The notes beneath the pieces were generated by a model. It saw only the letters and a list, made by a program, of their open reading frames with translations, was not told the origin of the DNA and searched no databases. The position numbers were made by a program, and so were the translations under genes. This document shows positions 50,807 to 58,861 of a stretch of 60,961 bases of DNA, piece after piece. Location: positions 1 through 60,961 of the forward strand of contig NZ_AOLM01000026.1 in NCBI RefSeq assembly GCF_000337835.1. Direction: 5' to 3'. Numbering within the stretch: position 1 is the first letter of the stretch; each line of letters opens with the position of its first letter. This stretch comes from Haloferax sulfurifontis ATCC BAA-897. GTDB taxonomy: Archaea > Halobacteriota > Halobacteria > Halobacteriales > Haloferacaceae.

Positions 50807-52034
50807 GCGACACCGACTGTTCGGCGTCGTCGGCCTCGCGGGGCGGCGCGTCCTCGGCCGCCTGCGAACCACCTCCTCGAAGCAGGTGTTGTTGAGCGTC
50901 CTCGGCGTCGCCCTCGCCGTGACGCTCATGACGACCGTCAGCGGCATCGCCCTCGGCCTCGGCGCGGAAAACGCCATCCAGAGCGAGGGCGTCGACTACT
51001 GGGTCGTCCCCGAGGCCAGCACGGCCTCGTCGGTCGCCGTCTCGGTCGGCAGTCCGCAACTCGGCGACACCCACGCGATTACCGACCGGCTCTCACGCGA
51101 CGAGCGGGTGGACTACGCCACGCCGGTCCAGACGCAGTTGGTGACGCTCGCGCCCGAAGGCGGCTCGACCGACGAGTACGTCCTCGCGGCGGGCATCATC
51201 CCGCCCGAGAAACCCACGTCGGTCGTCGGCGTCTCGACGGCGTCGCTCACGCCGGGGGACCCCCACTACGCCAACGGGAGCTACGACGGCCCGCGGACCG
51301 GCGAACTCGTGCTCAACGACGCCGCCGCGGAACTGCTCGGCGTCTCGCCCGGCGACGAGGTGACCGCGAGCGTCGGCGGCTCGCGGGCCGCGTTCACCGT
51401 CGTCGACGTCCGCGAGGGGTCGCTGTCGTCGGGCGTCGGGCCCGTCCCGGTCGCGCTCGTCCACCTCTCGGAACTGCAGACGATGACCGGCTCGACCGAC
51501 GGCGACCTCGCGGACCAACTGCTCGTCAGCACCGACTCGCCGGGCGTGCGGTCCGACATCGAGGCGCTCTACCCGCGGACCTCGGTCGTCACGCAGACCG
51601 GCCTCGCCGTCCGCGGCGCGTCGACCTCCAGTCTCCCGCTCGCGATGGCCGCCGTCTCGCTCGTCGTCGCCGTCCTCGTCGGCGTGCTGTTCGTCGCCAC
51701 GATGATGGGCCTCGAAGTCAACGCCGACCGCCGGAACCTCGCCGTGCTCTCGGCGATGGGCTACCGGACGAGCTCGCAGATGTTGCTCGTCGTCGCCGAG
51801 ACGGTCGTCGTCGCCACCGTCGGCGGCGTCGTCGGCGTCGTGGCGGGCATCGGCGGTATCCACCTGACGAACGCGATTACGCGGGAGCTACTCGGGGTGC
51901 AAGTCGCGCTGTTCGACCCGGTGCTCGTCGGCTACAGCGTCGCGGTCGCGGCGCTCATCGGCCTCGTCTCCTCCGTCTATCCGGCGTGGCTCACCTGGCG
52001 GACGCCCACTCTGGAGGCGATGTCGCATGACTGA
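50799..52034 (+). CDS. ABC transporter permease, MacB/FtsX type (first)
   Basis: 411 residues. An N-terminal helix (about 27-50), a MacB-like extracytoplasmic domain (about 60-265) and three C-terminal helices (FtsX domain, about 275-400; VVAVLVGVLFVATMMGLEV, VVAETVVVATVGGVVGVVAG) make the four-helix plan of this class. Motif NLAVLSAMGYRTSSQML is the coupling-helix region. It probably pairs with the permease at 52027. The substrate is unknown; location next to surface and lipoprotein genes suggests a part in envelope traffic (inference). It starts within the ATPase gene. Confidence 0.88.
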   Translation: MARRHRLFGVVGLAGRRVLGRLRTTSSKQVLLSVLGVALAVTLMTTVSGIALGLGAENAIQSEGVDYWVVPEASTASSVAVSVGSPQLGDTHAITDRLSRDERVDYATPVQTQLVTLAPEGGSTDEYVLAAGIIPPEKPTSVVGVSTASLTPGDPHYANGSYDGPRTGELVLNDAAAELLGVSPGDEVTASVGGSRAAFTVVDVREGSLSSGVGPVPVALVHLSELQTMTGSTDGDLADQLLVSTDSPGVRSDIEALYPRTSVVTQTGLAVRGASTSSLPLAMAAVSLVVAVLVGVLFVATMMGLEVNADRRNLAVLSAMGYRTSSQMLLVVAETVVVATVGGVVGVVAGIGGIHLTNAITRELLGVQVALFDPVLVGYSVAVAALIGLVSSVYPAWLTWRTPTLEAMSHD

Positions 52035-53316
52035 GGACGCCGACCCGAACCGGGGGTCGGACGCGAGCACACTTCCGGCGTCGTCGCGGTTCCCGCGGCT
52101 CTCCCGCGTCCGCGCGTCGGCGGGAATCGCGGTCTCACAGCTCTCTCACGCCCGCGGGCGGACGGTCCTGACCGTCCTCGGTATCACGCTCGCGGTCCTC
52201 GCGGCGACGCTCCTTGCGGGGACGGGAATCGGCGTGATACAGACGGGCCAACAGCAGTTCGACGCGGCGGGCCGCGACGTGTGGATTACCGGCGGCCCGG
52301 TCCGGTTCTCGCCGACCGGCGTCGGCGGCTTCGAAAACAGCATCGTCGACGCCCACGGGTTAGACGCCGAACTGGAGGCCCGCGAGGACGTGAAACTCGT
52401 CACGCCGATGTCGTTCCAGACGGTGTACGTCAGGTCCAACGACTCCGACTACGAGACGCTCGTCGGCGTCGGCGCGCCCGCCCGCGGCGGGTCGGTCCAG
52501 ATTACGAACGGCTCGGGGTTCAACCGGACCGACGTCCACTACGCCGACGGCGACTACTCCGGGCCGATGACCCACGAGGTCGTCATCGACGAGCGGACCG
52601 CCGAGATGATGAACGTCTCCGTCGGCGACTCGCTGTACGTCGGCGGCACCACGGGCATCGCCCGCGAAAACGAGTTCACCGTCGTCGGCGTCTCGCCGAC
52701 GTTCTCGCGGTTCCTCGGCACGCCGAGCGTCGTGGTCCACCTGAGCGAACTTCAGGAGGTGACGGGCACGACCGGCGCGGACACGGCCACGCTCATGACG
52801 CTCACCGTCGCCGACGGGGCCGACCCCGAGGCGGTCGCGGCCGACATCCAAGCGGACTATCCGGACTACGACGTGCGGACGAACCAGGAACAGCTCACGG
52901 AGATTCTGCGCGACCAGGCGGTCATCATGGCCGCCGGCGGGAGCCTCGTCTTCCTCGCGCTACTGGCGGGGCTGGCGCTCAGCGTGAACGTCCTGCTGTC
53001 GCACGTCTACCACCAAACGCGGGAGCTCGCCGCGCTGAAGGCGCTCGGCACGTCGTCGTCGACGCTGTCGCTGACGCTCGTCGTGCAGTCGCTCGTTCTC
53101 GGGACGCTCGGCGGCCTGCTCGGGGTGGCGCTGTCGTTCCCGGCCGCGCGCGGTCTGAACCGACTGGCCCAACTGCTCGTCGGGTTCGGCGACGTGGTCG
53201 TCCTCCCGGAGACGGTCCTCGCCGGCGGCTTCGCCATCGCGTTCGTGATGAGCCTCGTCTCGTCGCTCGCGGTCAGCCGACAGATAGCCGGCATCCGACC
53301 GCTCGACCACCTGTAG
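52027..53316 (+). CDS. ABC transporter permease, MacB/FtsX type (second)
   Basis: 429 residues with the same plan as the previous gene: N-terminal helix (about 45-75, VLTVLGITLAVLAATLLAGTGIGV), extracytoplasmic domain (about 80-290) and three helices (about 300-425). The coupling motif is RELAALKALGTSSSTLSL. The two permeases are clearly related but not near-identical, so a heterodimer is likely. It overlaps the first by 8 bp. A 76-bp gap with its own TATA element separates it from the next gene. Confidence 0.88.
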   Translation: MTEDADPNRGSDASTLPASSRFPRLSRVRASAGIAVSQLSHARGRTVLTVLGITLAVLAATLLAGTGIGVIQTGQQQFDAAGRDVWITGGPVRFSPTGVGGFENSIVDAHGLDAELEAREDVKLVTPMSFQTVYVRSNDSDYETLVGVGAPARGGSVQITNGSGFNRTDVHYADGDYSGPMTHEVVIDERTAEMMNVSVGDSLYVGGTTGIARENEFTVVGVSPTFSRFLGTPSVVVHLSELQEVTGTTGADTATLMTLTVADGADPEAVAADIQADYPDYDVRTNQEQLTEILRDQAVIMAAGGSLVFLALLAGLALSVNVLLSHVYHQTRELAALKALGTSSSTLSLTLVVQSLVLGTLGGLLGVALSFPAARGLNRLAQLLVGFGDVVVLPETVLAGGFAIAFVMSLVSSLAVSRQIAGIRPLDHL

Positions 53317-53361
53317 TCGCGGCGTGGCGTCCGGGGGGTTCCCGACCCCCGCAAGCGATAG

Positions 53362-53369
53362 TTTAGTTA
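53362..53369 (+). promoter_or_regulatory. TATA element of the gene at 53393
   Basis: TTTAGTTA about 27 bp before the ATG. Confidence 0.5.
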
Positions 53370-53392
53370 TCCCGCCCCGTCCACGACCGTAC

Positions 53393-53668
53393 ATGGCAAC
53401 GGCACGACGCGAGCGGTTCATCCGCGCCCAGCTCGCCTGGATGCTCGGCGCGACGCTCGTCTTGGTCCTCCTCGACGCGCTGTCCTACGAGCTGGTGTTC
53501 GTCGTGTCCCTCATCGGCTTTCTCGTCGTCGTCGAACTCACCGCGCCGGTCGCGGTGACGCCCGCGTGGCGGCGGCGGCTCCTGTGGCTCATCGGCGGCG
53601 GCCTCGTCGCCTTCGGCTACATCGTGGTCAGACGCATCCTCGACATCCTCCCGCCGGGGGTGTTCTGA
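53393..53668 (+). CDS. Small hypothetical membrane protein
   Basis: 91 residues from the ATG at 53393. Three membrane helices are seen (about 14-33, 34-53 and 62-80). No enzyme motif. It directly abuts the DUF4350 gene (stop TGA then GTG) and so is probably translated with it. Small membrane proteins of this kind commonly precede DUF4350/MoxR genes in haloarchaea, from my recollection only. Function unknown. Confidence 0.68.
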   Translation: MATARRERFIRAQLAWMLGATLVLVLLDALSYELVFVVSLIGFLVVVELTAPVAVTPAWRRRLLWLIGGGLVAFGYIVVRRILDILPPGVF

Positions 53669-54574
53669 GTGCGCCTCGGCTCCCGCGAGGTCGGCTATCC
53701 GCACCTGTTGGCGGCGGCGCTCCTCGTCGCGATGCTCGTCGGCGTCGGCGTCGGCGCGGGCACCTCGTCGTCCACCTACGGCGCGTTCAACGCCGCGTGG
53801 GACGGCGGCTCGGGCATTCGCGGGGTCGCCTCGGACGCGGGTGCCGAGACGCAGGTCGTCTACAACACCACCGAGTACGACGAGGTCGAGCCGGCGGGAA
53901 CCGTCGCGTTCGTCATCTCCCCGGAGCGGGGCTACACCGACGCCGAGGCCGCCCGCGTCGAGTCGTTCGTCCGCGCCGGGGGGACCGTCGTCGTCGCCGA
54001 CGACTTCAGGCCGCACGGCAACGACCTGCTCGCCCGACTGGGCGCGTCGGCGCGCATCGACCGGACGCCGCTCCGCGACGACCGCCACCAGTACCGCGCC
54101 GGCGCGCTCCCGGTCGCCACGCGCGTCGCCGCGGACCCGCTCACCCGAAACGTGACGCAACTCACCTTGAACCACCCGGCGACGGTGACGTCGAACGAGA
54201 GCACTGTCCTCGTCCGCTCGTCGAACTTCTCGTATCTCGACCGCGACGACGACGGCGAACTGGACGACGCCGAGACGCTTCAGTCCTACCCCGTCGTGAC
54301 GGCAGAGCGCCTCGGCGCGGGCGACGTGGTCGTCGTGAGCGACCCGAGCGTGTTCATCAACGCGATGCTCGACCGCCCGGACAACCGGGCGTTCGCGGCG
54401 GCGCTCGCGGCCGACCGACAGACCGTCGTGTTGGACTTCTCGCACGCCGAGGAGCGCCCGCCCCTGCAGGTCGCGCTTCGGGCGCTCCGGGGCTCGGCCG
54501 GATTGCAACTCCTGTTCGGCGGCCTCGTCGTCGGCGCGGTCGCGCTCGTCGCCCGGCGGGGACGGTTCTCGTAG
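53669..54574 (+). CDS. DUF4350 domain membrane protein
   Basis: 301 residues with a GTG start right after the preceding stop. A first helix (about 12-30), an extracytoplasmic part (about 35-265) with VAFVISPERGYTDAEAARVESFVRAGGTVVVADDF, and a last helix (about 275-293) give the DUF4350 plan, a Rossmann-like fold related to glutamine amidotransferase-type domains but without a clear catalytic Cys. It occurs in many genomes with MoxR, DUF58 and DUF4129 genes, as here. The cluster is thought to act in envelope or surface protein assembly, but this is unproved. Confidence 0.82.
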   Translation: MRLGSREVGYPHLLAAALLVAMLVGVGVGAGTSSSTYGAFNAAWDGGSGIRGVASDAGAETQVVYNTTEYDEVEPAGTVAFVISPERGYTDAEAARVESFVRAGGTVVVADDFRPHGNDLLARLGASARIDRTPLRDDRHQYRAGALPVATRVAADPLTRNVTQLTLNHPATVTSNESTVLVRSSNFSYLDRDDDGELDDAETLQSYPVVTAERLGAGDVVVVSDPSVFINAMLDRPDNRAFAAALAADRQTVVLDFSHAEERPPLQVALRALRGSAGLQLLFGGLVVGAVALVARRGRFS

Positions 54575-54639
54575 GCCGTCGAGGCGCTCGGGGACGCGGT
54601 CGGCCCGCCGTCCGTCTCGCGGGCTCGCCGAGACCGCAG

Positions 54640-54646
54640 TTATATG
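54640..54646 (+). promoter_or_regulatory. TATA element of the MoxR gene
   Basis: TTATATG about 28 bp before the ATG at 54672, leaderless spacing. Confidence 0.55.
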
Positions 54647-54671
54647 TGGTCGCCGTCCCGACTGTTGCCAT

Positions 54672-55661
54672 ATGAGTGCTCCCGAAGAGGTCTACGAGGC
54701 CATCCTGGACGAGACGTCGCAACTCCTCGTCGGGAACGAAGACGCGATAGAGGCGCTCACTATCGCGTTGCTGACAAACGGGCACGTCCTCCTCGAAGGG
54801 GTTCCGGGCGTGGCTAAGACGACTATCGCCAACCTGTTCGCACACGCCGCGAACCTCGACTACCAGCGGATTCAGATGACGCCCGACGTGTTGCCGGCCG
54901 ACATCACGGGCACCCACATCTACCGCGAGAACCTCGGCGAGTTCGACCTCCAGCGGGGGCCGGTGTTCTCGAACGTCGTCCTCGCCGACGAGATTAACCG
55001 CGCGACGCCGAAGACGCAGTCGGCGCTCCTCGAAGCGATGGAAGAGGGGCAGGTGACGATCGAAGGCGAGACGCTCAAGCTCCCCTACCCGTTCATGGTC
55101 GTCGCAACGCAGAACCCCATCGAGTACGAGGGGACGTTCAACCTCCCGGAGGCCCAGCGCGACCGCTTCCAGTTCAAGGTCGTCGTCGACATCCCCGACC
55201 GGGCAGACGAGCGGGAGATTCTCGAACGGTTCGACCGCTCGCCGTCGCTCAAGCCCTCGGACATCTCGAACGTCATCGACGACGCCGACATCGGGGAGGC
55301 CCGACAGGTCGTCACGAGCGTCCACGTCGACGACAAGGTGTTCGACTACATCCTCGACCTCGTCGGCGCGACCCGGACGCACGCCGCGGTCGATTTCGGC
55401 GCGTCGCCCCGCGCCTCGCTGGCCTTCCTGCGGGCCGGGAAGGCCGCCGCGGCGATTCGCGGCCGCGACTACGTGATTCCGGACGACGTGAAGCGACTGG
55501 CTCCGATCATCATGTCGCACCGCCTCGTCCTCGGGACCGAGGCGGACATCAGCGGGCGCGACCCCAGAGACGTCGTCGAAGAGGTCGTCGACACCGTGCC
55601 GACGCCCGAAGTCGGCCTCGGCGAGTCGACGACCTCCTCGGTCGCGGGCGACGACGACTGA
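54672..55661 (+). CDS. MoxR family AAA+ ATPase
   Basis: 329 residues. Walker A GVPGVAKT (43-50), Walker B VVLADEIN (about 103-110), sensor 1 VVATQNP and the family's NLPEAQRDRFQFK region (about 160-172) are present, with the C-terminal lid domain. MoxR ATPases act as chaperones that help insert metals or activate partner complexes, usually with VWA or DUF58 proteins. The DUF58 gene lies close by, convergent, and the DUF4129 gene beyond it. It has its own promoter. Confidence 0.93.
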   Translation: MSAPEEVYEAILDETSQLLVGNEDAIEALTIALLTNGHVLLEGVPGVAKTTIANLFAHAANLDYQRIQMTPDVLPADITGTHIYRENLGEFDLQRGPVFSNVVLADEINRATPKTQSALLEAMEEGQVTIEGETLKLPYPFMVVATQNPIEYEGTFNLPEAQRDRFQFKVVVDIPDRADEREILERFDRSPSLKPSDISNVIDDADIGEARQVVTSVHVDDKVFDYILDLVGATRTHAAVDFGASPRASLAFLRAGKAAAAIRGRDYVIPDDVKRLAPIIMSHRLVLGTEADISGRDPRDVVEEVVDTVPTPEVGLGESTTSSVAGDDD

Positions 55662-55676
55662 GGGCGCGCCGGCGAC

Positions 55677-56684
55677 CTATCGTCGCTCGTCGGCTTCTGC
55701 TTCTGCTTCTTCGGGCTCACTTTCACTCTCCGACGCCGCGTCGGCTGACGATTCGTGTTCCCCGTCGTCTTCGACCTCCCACCGGCAGGTGACGGCGAAG
55801 TCCGTCTCCTCGCCGGCGGCGACCTCGGCGACGACCGGCGCGTCGAGGCCGCGGGCGACGACCACGGCGACGAACGACGCGACCGGCGTGTCGAACGTCT
55901 CGGCCGAGGCGAACCGGCAGTTTTCGACGCGAACCGTCAGGCGACCGTCCGCGGCGTCCGTCTCGGCGGTCGCGGTCTCGACGAGTTCGAACAGTTCCAC
56001 GAGGGCGTCGGTCGCCTGTCGCGCCAGCGTCCCGGGGTCGTCGCCGAGCGGGCCGTCGAGGCTCCGTGCGAACTCGTCGAACAGGCCGCCGCCGCTCGGG
56101 TCGAACGCGACGCCGCGGGTCAGTTCGTCGTCGGTGACGACGAAGGTGTCGCGGAGCGCCTCGGCGTCGGGAAGGGCGTAGTCGCGGTGCTCCGGGACGA
56201 ACAGGCGAACGCTGTCGCGCGCCCCGTCGGGGACGTAGACGGCCGCGTCCTGCAGGCCGAGCTCGTCGACGACGGCGGCGTGGTTGCGCGCGTGCGCGCC
56301 GAACACGGACGACCCGACACTGACGGGGATGAATCGCTCGGGGGTGAGATACCGCGTCACCGCGGCGGCGAACAGCCCGATAGCGCCGAGGACGACGAGC
56401 GTCTCCCGGACGGGCGGAAACAGCGCGCCGCCGATGAGGCCGGCGACGCCGAGTCCGGCCAGCGCGACGGCGGTCTGTCGATACCGGCCCGTTCGGAGCG
56501 CCTCGTAGCGCTGTCTGAGCCGGGCGTTCTCGCGTCGGAGGGTGGCGAGTTCGCCGCGGGCGTGGTCCGCCTCGTCGGTGCTCGGTCGGCCCTCGCCGTC
56601 GTCGCCGGTGGCGGCCGACACGACGGCGCGGGCGTCCCCGTTCGCCAACGCCGACTCCCGGTCGCGCGCGTCGTCCGCGCTCAT
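55677..56684 (-). CDS. Hypothetical membrane protein with coiled coil (third gene of the DUF58 operon)
   Basis: 335 residues from the ATG at 56684, which overlaps the stop of the preceding gene by 4 bp. A charged N-terminus leads to a coiled coil (about 45-70; LATLRRENARLRQRYEAL), two membrane helices (about 75-115) and a long soluble domain (about 120-300). An acidic Glu/Ala/Ser tail ends it. I do not recognise a named family. Operon position behind DUF58 suggests a role in the same envelope system. Confidence 0.75.
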   Translation of the reverse strand: MSADDARDRESALANGDARAVVSAATGDDGEGRPSTDEADHARGELATLRRENARLRQRYEALRTGRYRQTAVALAGLGVAGLIGGALFPPVRETLVVLGAIGLFAAAVTRYLTPERFIPVSVGSSVFGAHARNHAAVVDELGLQDAAVYVPDGARDSVRLFVPEHRDYALPDAEALRDTFVVTDDELTRGVAFDPSGGGLFDEFARSLDGPLGDDPGTLARQATDALVELFELVETATAETDAADGRLTVRVENCRFASAETFDTPVASFVAVVVARGLDAPVVAEVAAGEETDFAVTCRWEVEDDGEHESSADAASESESEPEEAEAEADERR

Positions 56685-57184
56685 CGCTCCGCCTCCGTCG
56701 CGTCGACGAGGCCGAGCGCGACGCGCTCGTAGCGGTGGAGTCCGTAGGCGACCGCCGCGGCGAGGACGGCGGCGACCAGCGCGGCCTGCCACGCCCACCG
56801 GAGCGTCGTCCAGAGCGCCCACGTGACCCCGAGGGCGACGACGTAACCCGCCGCCAGCCGAGCGAGTCGAGCGCGGTCCGGCGGCCGCTCGTACGCGGCG
56901 CTCGCGAGGAGCGGGAACGCGGCCAGTTGCGTGGCTCCGAGCGCGACGAGGCCCGCGTCTCCGAACAGCGAGACGGCGGTCAGTTGAGCGACGACGAACG
57001 CGAGCGGTCCCTCGCTCGCCGCCGCGACGAGGACGAGGACGCCCGCGGCGACCCCCCACAGCCCGTCTGTCAGGCCCACCGCGAGGGTGAAACAGAGGAC
57101 GCCCGCCGCGTCCATCGGGGTGAGCTCGTTCGCGTCCAACACGGTTCGAATCGTCCGTTCGCTCTGGTTCACAGGTGTCTCCAT
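56681..57184 (-). CDS. Hypothetical membrane protein (second gene of the DUF58 operon)
   Basis: 167 residues from the ATG at 57184, five bases past the DUF58 stop. After a short soluble start (TVLDANELTPMDAAG), four or five membrane helices occupy the rest, with a loop YERPPDRARLARL before the last pair. No family motif is recognised. Tight spacing on both sides makes a three-gene operon: DUF58, this gene, and the coiled-coil protein. Confidence 0.75.
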   Translation of the reverse strand: METPVNQSERTIRTVLDANELTPMDAAGVLCFTLAVGLTDGLWGVAAGVLVLVAAASEGPLAFVVAQLTAVSLFGDAGLVALGATQLAAFPLLASAAYERPPDRARLARLAAGYVVALGVTWALWTTLRWAWQAALVAAVLAAAVAYGLHRYERVALGLVDATEAER

Positions 57185-57189
57185 CGGTA

Positions 57190-58644
57190 TCACTCCGCGG
57201 CGGTGGCCCACCCCGTCGCCAGTCTCATCGCGCTCTTCGGGGCGACCTCGTAGGCGGTGACGTTCGGCAGGCGTTCGAGGCGCTTTCTGAACTCCTCGAA
57301 GGCGACGAACCCGGCCGCGTCGCCCGCTCCGTTCGCCCCGTTCGCATCGACGGTCTCGCCCTCGGCCGCGTCGTCGAAGAACGTCGTCGGCGTGAGGAAG
57401 ACGCTCGTCTGGGAGCTTCGTTTCGACGCGACGACGACCGCCTCGTACGTCTCGACTTTCGCCGAGTCGTCGGTGATGAGCACGAGGTGGTCCTGTCGGT
57501 CCGACCGCGAGCACGCGGACTTCACCGCGTCGAAAAGCGGCCGGTCGCTGACCCGCGAGACGTAGCTCTCGCCGTCTTTGAGGTACGGGCGGAGCGTCGC
57601 CGCGAACGCCGAGTCGTCGCCGTCGAGGCGGCGGCTCCGCTTGCGGGCGTCTTCCGGCGCGACCGGGCGGGACGCGCCGACCGGGCGGCGCGGGCTGGTC
57701 GTCGGCGCTATCGCGAGCAGTCGCCGCCGAACCGTCTGGTAGGCGTTCGACGACGAGGAGGGGCCGAACTCCCACGTCGTCGCGTCGTCCCCGACGAACT
57801 GCGCCGAAATGGGGTCGGAGTGGGACTCCGCGGCGTCGACGAGGCCGAGCGCGACCTCGCGGGCGTACGACAGCATCGTCCGCCCGGTCGGCCCGCGGTT
57901 CATGTGCGACCCGCAGTCGACCACGAGCGACAGCAGGTAGTCGGACTCAGATTCGAACTCGCGGATGTACGGGTGGTTCATCCGCGCGGTGGTCTTCCAG
58001 TCGACCTGCGAGAGCGTGTCGCCGGGGAGGTACTGCCGGGTCTCGTGGGGGACGTGCCCCGGGCCGGTCTGGTCGCTGGCGTGGTCGCCGAAGGTCGCGC
58101 CGACCAGTTCGCCGCCGCGGCCGACGTGGATGCCGTCGGGGGCCGGCGGTTCGACCAGACAGCGGGCGTCGAGGTCGAGCGTCACCGTCTCGGTGAAGAA
58201 ACCGGCGCGGCCCTCGATGTCGACGGCGGCCTCGTCGAACGCGATTCGCCCGGCGACGGGGAACTCGACACTGCACGTGACCGACCCCTCGGTCTCGCCG
58301 GGGTCGAACGCGACCGTCCGGCGGGACCGCTCCGGCGCGTTCACGCTCGGCGGCGCGACGAGTTCGACCTCGACGGGCGCGTCGACGGCCTCGGACAGCG
58401 ACGCCGTCAGCGTCACCGCGGCGCGGTCGCCGACGAACACCGACGTGGGCTCGACCGAGACGGTCGCAGAAAGGTCGCGGTCGACAGCGCGCATCGCCTC
58501 GACGGCGTCGACCTGCGCGACGACGAGCCACGCGGCGAGGCCGCAGGCGGCGACGAGCGGCGTCGGCTCGTCGAGGACGACCGCGTAAACGGCGAGAGAG
58601 CAGGCGACGCCTGCGAGCGCGGCCCACCGGCGGGTCGGAAGCAT
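57190..58644 (-). CDS. DUF58 domain protein
   Basis: 484 residues. Two N-terminal helices (about 5-45), an Ig-like beta domain (about 58-165) and the DUF58 domain (about 195-320) with YLPGDTLSQVDWKTTARMNHPYIREFESESDYLLSLVVD, the family signature. The following part is VWA-like (LVLITDD, about 390-396). DUF58 proteins pair with MoxR ATPases; the partner here is the gene at 54672. The function of the pair is thought to be assembly or maturation of extracytoplasmic proteins. The start at 58644 has AT-rich GTTGAATG about 27 bp upstream. Confidence 0.9.
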   Translation of the reverse strand: MLPTRRWAALAGVACSLAVYAVVLDEPTPLVAACGLAAWLVVAQVDAVEAMRAVDRDLSATVSVEPTSVFVGDRAAVTLTASLSEAVDAPVEVELVAPPSVNAPERSRRTVAFDPGETEGSVTCSVEFPVAGRIAFDEAAVDIEGRAGFFTETVTLDLDARCLVEPPAPDGIHVGRGGELVGATFGDHASDQTGPGHVPHETRQYLPGDTLSQVDWKTTARMNHPYIREFESESDYLLSLVVDCGSHMNRGPTGRTMLSYAREVALGLVDAAESHSDPISAQFVGDDATTWEFGPSSSSNAYQTVRRRLLAIAPTTSPRRPVGASRPVAPEDARKRSRRLDGDDSAFAATLRPYLKDGESYVSRVSDRPLFDAVKSACSRSDRQDHLVLITDDSAKVETYEAVVVASKRSSQTSVFLTPTTFFDDAAEGETVDANGANGAGDAAGFVAFEEFRKRLERLPNVTAYEVAPKSAMRLATGWATAAE

Positions 58645-58861
58645 CGTGGATTCGATTCGTGCCGGCCAAGTTGAATGTTTGTGTTGGGCGCGGGCGGCGC
58701 CTGCGAGTGCGCCCCGGACGACCCGGGGCGAACTCGGGATTCAATCGGCCGTTAAACCGGTTGTTAACCCGGCTCAGCCCCCCGAATCGCGCGACTCGCC
58801 CGTCCGCGGAGCGTCGGCCGAATGCCAAAACCCATTAGGTCCCCCCGTCTGGCTACGGGTA